From Streptomyces sp. NBC_01754 (GTDB lineage Bacteria; Actinomycetota; Actinomycetes; Streptomycetales; Streptomycetaceae): DNA of 64,000 nt. Each line of letters begins with the position of its first letter. Position 1 is the stretch's first letter. The stretch is from assembly GCF_035918015.1 (NCBI RefSeq), contig NZ_CP109132.1, forward strand, positions 3,596,001 to 3,660,000, in the 5' to 3' direction. Made by a program: the position numbers and the translations under genes. A model generated the notes under the pieces. That model did no database searches. It saw nothing but the letters and a program-made list of their open reading frames with translations, and had not been told where the DNA came from. Shown piece by piece: positions 44,032-52,475 of this stretch.

Positions 44032-44253
44032 ATGGGACTCGGAGGATGCATCGTCCTCATCGGTGCGGGGGCGGTACTCGCCTTCGCCACCGACTGGCAG
44101 GTGGACACCGTCAACATCGACCTGGTCGGCTGGATCATGATGATCGTCGGGGTCATCGGCGTCTTCGTCTACGCGAGCGTCCTGCGCCGCCGCCGCATGG
44201 TCGTCCCCCCGGCCACCACCGTCGTACCGGACGACGACCGGCGCATGATGTAG
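44032..44253 (+). CDS. small two-TM membrane protein (DUF6458-like)
   Basis: 73 aa. Two hydrophobic helices (about 3-20 and 30-50) are separated by DWQVDTVNIDLVG, with a basic RRRRM stop-transfer and a short Pro/Thr/Asp tail ending DDDRRMM. The pattern matches a small actinobacterial family of unknown function. The ATG at 44032 follows GAGGAGGCGG. It lies alone between the aminopeptidase and the AfsR-like gene. Confidence 0.8.
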   Translation: MGLGGCIVLIGAGAVLAFATDWQVDTVNIDLVGWIMMIVGVIGVFVYASVLRRRRMVVPPATTVVPDDDRRMM

Positions 44254-44383
44254 CGCCACGGGTCCGGGCCGGACGGGCCGTCCGCAGCGCCCCGACACCC
44301 CCTCCGCCGGTGGGCGGCGCGGATATCCTGGGTCCCGATCCGGGGCCCTCACCCGGGTGTGTCCCACCCGGAAGGAAGCCCCC

Positions 44384-47242
44384 GTGGATTTCCGGCTGCT
44401 CGGCACGGTCTCGGTCGACACCCGGACCGGCCCGCTGCCGCTCGGACCCGCCAAGAGACGCGGCCTGCTCGCCGCGCTGCTGCTGTCCGCCAACATCCCC
44501 GTGTCCATCGGCCGGCTGACGGACTCCCTGTGGGACGGCACACCCCCGCCGCGCGCCCGGAGCGTCATCCAGGGGCACGTCTCACGGCTGCGGGCCCTGC
44601 TGACGGGCGCCGACGCGTCGGCCTACGGGGTGGAGCTGGTCACCCTCGGCGACGCCTACGTGCTGCGGCTGCCGGAGACGCTGCTGGACTCCCAGCGGTT
44701 CGAGGAACTGCTGATGCTGGCGGGACGTCAGTCCGGTCCGGCCGACACCGTACGGATGCTCACCGAGGCACTGTCCCTGTGGCAGGGACCGGCGCTCAGC
44801 GGGGCGTTCACCGGTCCGCCGCTCCAGGCCGCCGCCCACACGCTGGAGGAGTCACGGCTGGCGACGGTCGAACAACTGGCCAGGGCCTACACGTCCCTGG
44901 GGGAACATCACCGCGCGGCGGCCGTGCTGCGGGCCGAGGCGGTCGCCTACCCGATGCGGGAATCGCTGGCCGCGGCCCTGATCAAGGCCCTGTACGGGGC
45001 GGGCCGCCAGTCGGAGGCCCTGGACTGGTTCCACCGCACCCGGCGGCTGCTCGCCGACGAGCTGGGCATCGACCCCGGCCACCAACTGGCCGACGCCTAC
45101 GCGCTGATCCTGCGGGGCGGCCCACTGCCGGACAGCCCCGGCCGGGCACCCGCCACCGGTCCCTCCGCCCCCGACACGGCGCCGGGCACGGGCACGCGGC
45201 CGGGCACGGAAGGGCCGGCCGGTCCGGGACCGACGGCCCCGGACCACCAGGAGCCCGCCTCTCCCCGCCCGTCCGGGGGCGTGCCCGGCGCCCCCGTGTC
45301 CGTCGCGCCGCACACCCGGCTCCCGCACCCCACCGACCTGCTGCCCCGGGCACCCCGGGGCTTCCACGGCCGCCCCACCGAACTGGCGGCCCTGACCCGG
45401 GCGGCCGCCGGTGAGGCCCCCGTCTGCCTGGTCACCGGACCGGCCGGCGTGGGCAAGACGGCCCTGGCCCTCCAGTGGGCGCACCACAACCCGGCCGCCT
45501 TCCCGGACGGGCGGCTCTTCGCCGATCTGCGCGGGTTCAGCGAGGGCGGCGAGCCCTCACCGCTCGACGTGCTGCGCGAGTTCCTGCTGGCACTCGGCGT
45601 CGCGCCACGCCGTGTCCCCGATTCGGTGCCCGCCGCAGCGGCTCTCTTCCGGTCCCTGACCGACCGGCGCCGGCTGCTGGTCATCCTCGACAACGCCCGC
45701 GACTCCGCCACGGTCAGACCGCTGCTGCCGGGTGGCTCCGACTGCGTCACCCTGGTCACCAGCCGCCACCGGCTGGAGGGGCTCATCGCCTCGGACGCGG
45801 CCCGCCCGGTGCCGCTGGACGTGCTCGGCCCCCGGGACGGCACCGCCCTGCTCGCGGGTGTGCTCGGTGAGGACCGGGTGCTGGCCGAACCGGTCGCGGC
45901 CCACCGCCTCGCGGAACTCTGCGGCGGCCTGCCGCTCGCCCTGCGGGTGACCGCGGCCCGGCTGGCCGGACGTCCGCAGTGGACCCTCGCGGCGCTGGCC
46001 GCCGAACTGGCCGACGAGCAGGGCCGGCTGGCGTACCTGGACGTGGACGACACCGGGGTCTCGGCCGCGCTGCGGCTGACCGTGCAGCATCTGCCGCCGG
46101 ACGCCGTGCACCAGTTGGCCCGGCTCGGCCACCACCCGGGCGGCCACTTCGACATCCACACGTCCGCCGCGCTCGCCGCCACCGGCCCGGTCCCCGCCGC
46201 GGCGGCGCTGGAGCGGCTCGGCGCCGCCCACCTCGTCACCGAGACCGCCCCGGGGCGCTGGGTGCTGCACGACCTGGTCCGCCTCTACGCCCGGGATCTG
46301 GACCCGGCGGCGGGACCCGAGGCCCTCGCCCGGGTCCTGGACCACTACATCGTCGCCGCGCTCGCCGCCGCGGACGCCGCTGAGCCCGGTGGGGAACCCT
46401 GCTTCGTCCTGGCGGACGGCCACCACCACACCACCGCCGTACCGGAATTCGCCGACCGGGCGGCGGCGATGCGCTGGCTGGCCGCCGAGCGCGAGGACCT
46501 GGCGCTGGCCGCCGTCGCGGCCCGCGCCGCCGGTCTCCACGACCGCGCCTGGCGGATCATCCTGCTCCAGTGGCCGCAGGTGGTGTGGCGGGTGCGGGAC
46601 AACTGGGCTCCGCTGCTGGAGCTGGCCCTGGACTCGGCACGCGCGCTGGAGGACCCGTACGCCGAGTCGCGCGTCCTCAGCCTGCTCGGCTGGGTGCTGA
46701 CGGAGGAGGGCCGGACCGCCGAGGCCGTGGCCCTGCTGGAGCGTTCGCCCGCGCTCGCCCGGCGGGCCGGGGACCGGCTGGGCGAGGCGACGGCCCTGAT
46801 CAACCTGGCCGTCGTCCAGGCCGGGCAGGGGGACGTCGACACCGCCCTGGAGGACTGCGGGCGGGCCGTACGGCTGGCCCGTGAGGAAGGGGACCGGCAC
46901 ATCGAGATGCTCGCCCTCCAGCACCTCGCCCGGATGCTGCTCACCGCGAACCGGCCCGAGGACGCCCTGGCGGCCGCGCGCACCGCTCTGGACCTGGGGC
47001 CCGAGCACGAGGAGGCGGCCCGCCGGGCGCTGCTGCTGGCCGTCAGCGGCGAGGCCCGGCTGGCCCTCGGCGAGAAGGACGAGGGCCTGCGCCTGCTGGA
47101 CCGGGCCGCCGGGGAGGCGGAGCGCGCGGGGTACGACGAGGGCGCGATGGGTGCGCTGGAGGCCCTGTTGCGGGTGACGGGGCGGCCCGACCACCGCAGG
47201 CGGTACGAGGAGGCGCTCCGGCGGCTCGCCGCCGAGTCCTGA
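44384..47242 (+). CDS. AfsR/SARP-family regulator with NB-ARC ATPase and TPR-like repeats
   Basis: 952 aa. An N-terminal OmpR-like DNA-binding domain (about 1-90) is followed by a bacterial activation domain (about 95-245) and a Pro/Gly/Thr linker. The NB-ARC P-loop is GPAGVGKTALALQW near 351-364, with LLVILDN and LVTSRHRLEG motifs. TPR-like helices run from about 740 to the end. It should be an ATP-driven transcriptional activator of the AfsR type, often tied to secondary metabolism. No biosynthetic cluster is adjacent. The GTG at 44384 is preceded by GGAAGGA. Confidence 0.9.
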   Translation: MDFRLLGTVSVDTRTGPLPLGPAKRRGLLAALLLSANIPVSIGRLTDSLWDGTPPPRARSVIQGHVSRLRALLTGADASAYGVELVTLGDAYVLRLPETLLDSQRFEELLMLAGRQSGPADTVRMLTEALSLWQGPALSGAFTGPPLQAAAHTLEESRLATVEQLARAYTSLGEHHRAAAVLRAEAVAYPMRESLAAALIKALYGAGRQSEALDWFHRTRRLLADELGIDPGHQLADAYALILRGGPLPDSPGRAPATGPSAPDTAPGTGTRPGTEGPAGPGPTAPDHQEPASPRPSGGVPGAPVSVAPHTRLPHPTDLLPRAPRGFHGRPTELAALTRAAAGEAPVCLVTGPAGVGKTALALQWAHHNPAAFPDGRLFADLRGFSEGGEPSPLDVLREFLLALGVAPRRVPDSVPAAAALFRSLTDRRRLLVILDNARDSATVRPLLPGGSDCVTLVTSRHRLEGLIASDAARPVPLDVLGPRDGTALLAGVLGEDRVLAEPVAAHRLAELCGGLPLALRVTAARLAGRPQWTLAALAAELADEQGRLAYLDVDDTGVSAALRLTVQHLPPDAVHQLARLGHHPGGHFDIHTSAALAATGPVPAAAALERLGAAHLVTETAPGRWVLHDLVRLYARDLDPAAGPEALARVLDHYIVAALAAADAAEPGGEPCFVLADGHHHTTAVPEFADRAAAMRWLAAEREDLALAAVAARAAGLHDRAWRIILLQWPQVVWRVRDNWAPLLELALDSARALEDPYAESRVLSLLGWVLTEEGRTAEAVALLERSPALARRAGDRLGEATALINLAVVQAGQGDVDTALEDCGRAVRLAREEGDRHIEMLALQHLARMLLTANRPEDALAAARTALDLGPEHEEAARRALLLAVSGEARLALGEKDEGLRLLDRAAGEAERAGYDEGAMGALEALLRVTGRPDHRRRYEEALRRLAAES

Positions 47243-47441
47243 CCCGGGGCGGGGCGGGCACGGGACAGCGCGAGCAGGCCGCGAACAGGCCGGACCGGGG
47301 CGTCGGCAGGGACGTCAACCGGACGTCAGCCGGACAGCAGCGGGACGTGAGCGGCCCGGCCCACACTCAGGGTGTCAGCAGTTCGCGGGTGGACCGTCCT
47401 TGACCAGGCGTCCGCCTCACCGTCACCTCGGGGGAATCTCC

Positions 47442-48149
47442 ATGCGCACCTTCCGCAACCGCACCACCGTCCTCGCGGCCGCCACCACGGCGGCGCTCGC
47501 CCTCACCCTCACCGCCTGCGGTGACGACGGGACCGGCACCAAGTCCGCCGGTCCGGCGGCGGCCGAGTCCTCGCCCGCCGCCTCGTCGTCGCAGGCCGCC
47601 GAGCAGGCCGGTACGGTGCAGAAGGCCGACGCCACTCAGGCCGACGCCACCACGGCCCCGGCCGCGGGCGCGAAGGACAGCGGCACGAAGGACGCCGGCA
47701 CGAAGGGCACCGGCGGCTCCTCGACGACCGCACCGGTCTGCACCACCAAGGACGTCCGGATCAGCTCCGAGCTCCAGGACGGCCCGCCCTACACCCACAT
47801 CGTCCTGACGGCGAAGAACACCTCGGGCCACAGCTGCCGGATGCAGGACTTCCCCGAGATCCGGTTCCTGGAGAACGCCCTCGGAACCGTGCCGCCGGTG
47901 GCCAAGAGCAAGCCGCCCGTGCCGATCGTCCTCACCGCCGGGGCCCCCGCGTACGCGCTGGTGAAGCTGTCGGACGGCGGGATGCACGACGACGTGCGGA
48001 CCGTGAAGGACTTCTCCGTCACCCTCAAGGGCAACGGCGGCATGGCCGTCGTGAAGGCGCCCGGCGCCGAGGGCATCGCCGTCGACCCGGCGAAGTGGGC
48101 CACCGGCTACTGGACGTACGAGCTCCGCAACGGCGCCGACGACTTCTGA
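47442..48149 (+). CDS. DUF4232-domain lipoprotein
   Basis: 235 aa. The signal MRTFRNRTTVLAAATTAALA followed by LTLTACGDDG has a lipobox Cys near residue 26. A low-complexity Ala/Ser/Thr linker with GTKD repeats (about 30-95) leads to a DUF4232 domain (CTTKDVRISSELQ onwards, including SCRMQDFPEI). It is likely anchored to the outer face of the membrane. The function is unknown. Its stop lies 4 nt from the stop of the facing NHL gene. Confidence 0.87.
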   Translation: MRTFRNRTTVLAAATTAALALTLTACGDDGTGTKSAGPAAAESSPAASSSQAAEQAGTVQKADATQADATTAPAAGAKDSGTKDAGTKGTGGSSTTAPVCTTKDVRISSELQDGPPYTHIVLTAKNTSGHSCRMQDFPEIRFLENALGTVPPVAKSKPPVPIVLTAGAPAYALVKLSDGGMHDDVRTVKDFSVTLKGNGGMAVVKAPGAEGIAVDPAKWATGYWTYELRNGADDF

Positions 48150-48153
48150 GCCG

Positions 48154-50001
48154 TCAGCCCTGGTCGTCCATCCCGGCCAGCACCAGCGGGAGCCTGGCGG
48201 CCCCGTCCGCGGTGACGTGGACGGGGACGCCCCAGTCCTGCTGGTGCACATGGCAGGCCGGGTACTCGTTGGCCGGGTCGTCGTCGCAGGACGCCGCCAT
48301 CGCCGAGACGTGCAGCACGCCCCCGGTGGCGCCGTCGGCGAGGACCAGGTCGCGGCCCAGGTCCGTCCCGGGGCCCGATCCCTCGGCCAGCAGTTCCGGC
48401 GGGGTCGAGGAGACCAGGAGCCGGGTCGAGGGGCCGTAGCGGGTGTCCAGCTTCTGCCCCGCCGGCGCCTGGAAGACCACGTCCAGCCGGAGCGCGCCGG
48501 GGGCGATCGCGGTGGCCGCGCGCTGGGTGCGGTGGGCCCGGTCCGCGACCCGTACGGCCTCCTCGGGGAGCCGCAGCCGGGTCAGCCGGTGCCGGGCGGA
48601 CTCGACGACCACCAGGTCGCCGTCGACCAGCACCGCGTCACTGGGCTCGCGCAGATCGGTGGCCAGGGTCGTGACCTCGCCGCTCACCGGGTCGAACCGC
48701 CGCAGGGCGTGGTTGTACGTGTCGCTGACGGCGACCGAGCCGTCCGGCAGCGCGGTGACACCCAGCGGGTGCTGGAAGAGCGCCTGGCCGGCCGGGCCGT
48801 CCCGGTGGCCGAAGTCGAAGAGACCGGTGCCGACCGCGGTGTGGACCACGCCCTCCCGGTCGACGTACCGCAGCGCGGAGGTCTCCGAGTCCGCGACCCA
48901 CAGCCGGTTCTCCGTGGCGGCCAGTCCGGACGGCTGCGCGAACCACGCCTCGGGGCCCGGCCCGTCGACCAGCCCTTCGTTGGTCGTCCCGGCGGCGACC
49001 CGTACGGTGCCGTCCTCCGGGTCGAACGTCCACAGCTGGTGGACGCCCGCCATGGCGATCCACAGCCGGCCGCCGAACCAGGCGACGTCCCACGGTGAGG
49101 AGAGGTCCACCTCCGTGGCGGGGCCGCCGGTGGCCGATCCCTGCCACCACTGACGGCCGGTCCCGGCCAGCGTGGTGGTGGTGCCGGTGGTCAGGTCGAG
49201 GGCCCTGATCGCGTGGTTGACCGTGTCCGCGACGGCGATCCTCCCGTCCGGCAGCAGAGCGAGGCCCTGGGGCTCGCTGAACCGTGCCTCGTCCGCGCCA
49301 CCGTCGGTGAACCCGCGCTCGCCGGTGCCGATGTGCCCGCGTACCGTCTCGCCGTCCGCGTCCAGCTCCACCAGCCGGTGCCGGGTGGTGTCGGAGACCA
49401 GGAAGCCGCCGTTCGCCAGGGCGAGCGCCTTGCCCGGGAACCGCAGATGCGTCGCCACCGGCTCCGGGGCCACGTACGGCCCGTCGCCGCGCCGCAGGGT
49501 GCCCTTGGCCGCGTGCTCGGTCTCCAGCTCCTCGACCAGCTTCTCGATGGCGTGCGCGTGTCCCTCGCCCGCGTGCTGGGCGACCACGTACCCCTCGGGA
49601 TCCACCACGACGAGCGTGGGCCAGGCCCGCACCGCGTACCGCTTCCAGGTGGCCAGCTCCGGGTCGTCCAGGACGGGGTGGTGCACCTCGTAGCGCTCCA
49701 CGGCGTCCACGACGGCCTGGTGCTCCGCCTCGTGCACGAACTTGGGCGAGTGGACTCCGATGATCACCACGGTGTCGCGGTGCTTCTCCTCCAGCTCGCG
49801 CAGCTCGTCCAGGACGTGCAGGCAGTTCACACAGCAGAAGGTCCAGAAATCGAGGATCAATGTGCGACCTCGGAAGTCGGCGAGCTTCAGGTCCTTCCCA
49901 CCGGTATTGATCCAGCCACCCTTGCCGATCAGCTCGGGGGCACGGACACGGGCACGGCGGGGCGCGGGCGCAGGGGTGGGCGCCGGGGCAGCATCGTTCA
50001 T
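48154..50001 (-). CDS. NHLRC2-like protein: thioredoxin domain plus NHL beta-propeller
   Basis: 615 aa. The thioredoxin-like domain (about 20-165) has the active site DFWTFCCVNCLHV with Cys56, Cys57 and Cys60. This CCxxC form is shared with animal NHLRC2 and differs from the classical CGPC. From about 180 to 500 NHL repeats (FPGKALALANGGFLVSDTTRHRL, FSEPQGLALLPDGRIAVADT and others) form a propeller, followed by a C-terminal beta domain. No signal peptide is visible, so it is cytoplasmic. The redox partner is unknown. No SD precedes the ATG. Confidence 0.9.
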   Translation of the reverse strand: MNDAAPAPTPAPAPRRARVRAPELIGKGGWINTGGKDLKLADFRGRTLILDFWTFCCVNCLHVLDELRELEEKHRDTVVIIGVHSPKFVHEAEHQAVVDAVERYEVHHPVLDDPELATWKRYAVRAWPTLVVVDPEGYVVAQHAGEGHAHAIEKLVEELETEHAAKGTLRRGDGPYVAPEPVATHLRFPGKALALANGGFLVSDTTRHRLVELDADGETVRGHIGTGERGFTDGGADEARFSEPQGLALLPDGRIAVADTVNHAIRALDLTTGTTTTLAGTGRQWWQGSATGGPATEVDLSSPWDVAWFGGRLWIAMAGVHQLWTFDPEDGTVRVAAGTTNEGLVDGPGPEAWFAQPSGLAATENRLWVADSETSALRYVDREGVVHTAVGTGLFDFGHRDGPAGQALFQHPLGVTALPDGSVAVSDTYNHALRRFDPVSGEVTTLATDLREPSDAVLVDGDLVVVESARHRLTRLRLPEEAVRVADRAHRTQRAATAIAPGALRLDVVFQAPAGQKLDTRYGPSTRLLVSSTPPELLAEGSGPGTDLGRDLVLADGATGGVLHVSAMAASCDDDPANEYPACHVHQQDWGVPVHVTADGAARLPLVLAGMDDQG

Positions 50002-50096
50002 GTTTCAAGCTTGCCACTGGTCCGTAAACACCGGATCACGGTCGTACGACGCCGTTGCCCCGCGCAGCTATGGAATCCGCTCCGCCACGGGCGACC

Positions 50097-50112
50097 TCCG
50101 AGAATTCTCGGA
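50097..50112. promoter_or_regulatory. 16-bp perfect palindrome in the 50.0-50.2 kb gap
   Basis: TCCGAGAATTCTCGGA lies about 100 nt upstream of the leftward NHL gene. It may be an operator. The rest of 50002-50233 holds only the methyltransferase terminator. Confidence 0.35.
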
Positions 50113-50166
50113 AGTAGGTCATACGCCCGGTCCGGCCAGTGACTGCCCGGAGCACTTCTGGCCACC

Positions 50167-50204
50167 GCCCCCGGCGGCTGTCCTGACGGGTGGCTGTCGG
50201 GGGC
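50167..50204 (-). terminator. possible terminator of the methyltransferase gene
   Basis: GCCCCCG and CGGGGGC (7 pairs) flank a 24-nt loop, 30 nt beyond the stop codon. Confidence 0.35.
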
Positions 50205-50233
50205 CTTCGTCGGGTCAGACCAGTACCCCCGCC

Positions 50234-50911
50234 CTAGCCTCCTTGGATGCCCCGGACGAACAGGGTGCCTGTGCGGCGACTCCACGGGGGCGGGGCAAGC
50301 ACGGACGCTGACACGTCCACGAAGCCGTGTTCCTTGAGAATCAGCGCCCACACATCGGGTTCGTAGTCCCACCGCTTGACGACAGCCGGGTCTTCTTCGG
50401 GCCCGCGCGGGATGTATGACGCCTGGCAGCCGTAGCACCCTTCGACCGGGGGCCGCTGGGAGAAGGCGAACACGCCACCCGGCTTGAGGTTCGCGTGAAC
50501 GACCGGCAGCAGTAGGCCGGGGTCGGTGAACCAGGCGGCGCCGAACACGCTGTAGACCGCATCGAAGATCGTGAACGTGTCTCCGAGGTACATGAGGACG
50601 TCAGCCTGGTGGAGTTCCATCCCGTCCACGCCCGGCCACCGCTCGCGTGCCTTGTCGAGCTGCTTGGCGGAGAGGTCGATCCCGACGGACTTCATGCCGA
50701 GCGTTGCGAGGTGAGCGGCGTTCCCACCAGACCCGCACCCGAGATCGAGCACGCGGTCTCCCGGGTTGAGGTCGAGCACGTCGGCCCTGGGGCCGTGGTC
50801 CGGGTACTGGGTCCAGTTGAACCACGTGGTCTCGCCCTCGGCGTTGGTCTTCCGACGCTGGGGCTTGCTCTGCGAGTACGTGTCCCATGCGGTGCTGCGA
50901 GTGTCCGTCAC
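50234..50911 (-). CDS. SAM-dependent methyltransferase, class I
   Basis: 225 aa from the GTG at 50911 (a GTG at 50932 is also possible). VLDLGCGSGGNAAHLATLG near residues 45-63 is the SAM-binding motif I, GIDLSAKQLDKAR follows, and LKPGGVFAFSQRPP near 140-153 is the post-motif III. The N-terminus (WDTYSQSKPQRRKTNAEGETTWFNW) resembles methyltransferases found next to WhiJ/XRE-type regulators and on mobile elements. The substrate is unknown. It sits beside two gene remnants, so it may be a leftover of an inserted element. Confidence 0.85.
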   Translation of the reverse strand: MTDTRSTAWDTYSQSKPQRRKTNAEGETTWFNWTQYPDHGPRADVLDLNPGDRVLDLGCGSGGNAAHLATLGMKSVGIDLSAKQLDKARERWPGVDGMELHQADVLMYLGDTFTIFDAVYSVFGAAWFTDPGLLLPVVHANLKPGGVFAFSQRPPVEGCYGCQASYIPRGPEEDPAVVKRWDYEPDVWALILKEHGFVDVSASVLAPPPWSRRTGTLFVRGIQGG

Positions 50912-50938
50912 TACCTGTCCGTTCTCGTTCACGGCGAC

Positions 50939-50965
50939 AGCCGCCCGGCACGATACCGGGCGGCT
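50939..50965. terminator. 10-bp perfect hairpin upstream of the methyltransferase gene
   Basis: AGCCGCCCGG and its complement flank a 7-nt loop. It follows the leftward gene remnant at 51004 and precedes the methyltransferase start. Confidence 0.6.
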
Positions 50966-51003
50966 GAAGCTCTGGTGGGCCGGTCGCTCCCCTTGTGCCG
51001 GAG

Positions 51004-51183
51004 CTACTTGGCGACGGAGCTGTCGGAGCAGCCCGCGTAGCTCTGGGTGCAGTCGGCCGCGCCGTCGATCGGCCAGAACTCCGGGTCCACGTCGAAGCCG
51101 GCCGATCGGATCATCTCGGCCGTCCGAAGCATCGCGGCCCGGCCCTCGGCCGGGTTGTGGCCGCTGTTGCGGTCGGGGACGCC
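51004..51183 (-). pseudogene. 3' remnant of an unidentified gene
   Basis: About 60 codons read leftwards with good coding character: PDRNSGHNPAEGRAAMLRTA, then FDVDPEFWPIDGAADCTQSY, ending SDSSVAK and a stop. The sequence upstream of 51183 in this frame looks non-coding, so only the C-terminus of a protein seems to remain. I do not recognise the family. A hairpin 39 nt downstream supports an authentic gene end. Confidence 0.4.
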
Positions 51184-51194
51184 GGGCAGGTGCG

Positions 51195-51871
51195 GAACTG
51201 GGGGGAGCCGAACGAGGCTTCCAAGCGGCTGGGTGCAGCGCTGGGAGTCCGGCACGAGCAAGACGCCTCGGGGCGTCTACGCCAGGGCCTTGGAACGGGT
51301 CACTGGCCGTCCGGTCGAGGCACTGGGGTTCGCCCTGCCGGTGCCGACGGTACGAGTCCACGCAGACGGGAAGGGAGGACATGACATGGAGACCGCTGCA
51401 ACCGGTTTCGCATCTGCCGCTGTAGGCGTGCAGCCCGCCGCGCAGACGGGCGAGGAGACGTTTTCGGGGGTGTGGCTCAGCCGCTACGAGTTCTTCTCTT
51501 CGAGCCGTGACGACTCGTACGAGGGCAAGCACTACGTAGTGACCGTCCAGCACGGGAACCGGCTGACCGTTCAGAGCCTGCCCGGGGCGAGCAGCAACCC
51601 GGACAGCCCGCTCACGCTGGACCTGACCGTTGATCGCAACGTGGTCACCGGTACGTGGGTCGAGCAGACTGCCGCAGACGGCTACTACAACGGGGCCCGC
51701 TACCACGGGGCCATCCAACTCCTGGTCGAGCCGACCGGACGGCGCATGGCCGGGAAGTGGGTCGGATTCGGCAAGGACTTCGACGTGAATACCGGCCCCT
51801 GGGAACTGAATCTGGTGGACCGGTCCACGAGCAAGGCGACGCTGGAGAGGTACAGCCAGCCGCCGGAGTGA
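51195..51871 (+). pseudogene. decayed XRE-family regulator, C-terminal part intact
   Basis: Residues encoded from about 51234 (VQRWESGTSKTPRGVYARAL, then VTGRPVEALGF) resemble the HTH-linker of a streptomycete XRE protein. A conserved domain follows (SGVWLSRYEFFSSSRDD to DFDVNTGPWELNL). Just upstream EPNEASKRLG reads in a different frame, which suggests a small deletion near 51225 and loss of the N-terminus. Translation could still start at the ATG at 51386 (SD GGAGG), giving a 161-aa product without the HTH. Confidence 0.5.
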
Positions 51872-51940
51872 CATCCCGACAGGGCACACATCACGGCGAC
51901 CTGCCCGCATTCCGCCGGAGCGTCCGGGAACCTGTGAACC

Positions 51941-52432
51941 ATGAGACTTCTCGTACGCGAGCGTGTGTTCGGCATCGGTGACGACTACTGGATCGAGGAC
52001 GCGGACGGCCGCAAGCTCTTCCTCGTCGACGGCAAGGCCATGCGGCTGCGCGACACCTTCGAACTGAAGGACCTGGACGGCCGGGTCCTGGTGGAGATCC
52101 GCAAGAAGCTGATCAGCCTCCGCGACACGATGATCATCGAGCGTGGCGGCGAGGAGCTCGCCACGGTCAAGCGGAAGCGGCTCTCCCTGCTGCGCAACCA
52201 CTACCGCGTGGCACTGGTGGAAGGCACTGAGCTCGACGTCAGCGGCAAGATCCTGGACCGCGAGTTCGCCATCGACTACGACGGTGAACTGCTGGCCCAG
52301 ATCTCCCGGCGCTGGCTCACCGTCCGGGACACCTACGGCATCGACATCGTGCGCGAGGACGCGGATGTACCGCTGCTGCTCGCGGTGGCGGTGTGCGTGA
52401 TCGTCCTCGCCGACAAGGAGCGCGAGGGGTGA
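51941..52432 (+). CDS. LURP-one-related (DUF567) family protein
   Basis: 163 aa. MRLLVRERVFGIGDDYWIED and LDVSGKILDREFAIDYDGELLAQISRRW match the tubby-like beta-barrel of LURP-one proteins. These fold like phospholipid scramblases, and bacterial function is unknown. A hydrophobic C-terminal stretch (PLLLAVAVCVIVLA) may associate with the membrane. It ends 13 nt before the parS palindrome. No clear SD precedes the ATG. Confidence 0.88.
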   Translation: MRLLVRERVFGIGDDYWIEDADGRKLFLVDGKAMRLRDTFELKDLDGRVLVEIRKKLISLRDTMIIERGGEELATVKRKRLSLLRNHYRVALVEGTELDVSGKILDREFAIDYDGELLAQISRRWLTVRDTYGIDIVREDADVPLLLAVAVCVIVLADKEREG

Positions 52433-52436
52433 TCCG

Positions 52437-52470
52437 GGGACCCTCTGTTTCACGTGAAACAGAGGGTCCC
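52437..52470. terminator. 34-bp perfect palindrome between convergent genes, containing parS
   Basis: Starts GGGACCCTCTG and ends with its exact complement, with no unpaired centre in DNA. It lies between the stops of the LURP-one gene (52432) and the nitrilase-family gene (52476), so as RNA it is a bidirectional terminator. Its middle 16 bp is parS. Confidence 0.75.
52446..52461. other. parS: parS, ParB-binding centromere site (perfect consensus)
   Basis: TGTTTCACGTGAAACA contains the exact streptomycete consensus GTTTCACGTGAAAC. ParB loads here and spreads to help segregate oriC regions, especially during sporulation. A perfect site suggests the window lies within a few hundred kb of oriC. 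Confidence 0.93.
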
Positions 52471-52475
52471 GTGCC

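Noticed and set aside
50002..52432. Integrated phage or ICE
   Set aside because: No integrase, att repeats, tRNA or structural genes are visible. Only a methyltransferase and two remnants remain, so at most a scar can be claimed.
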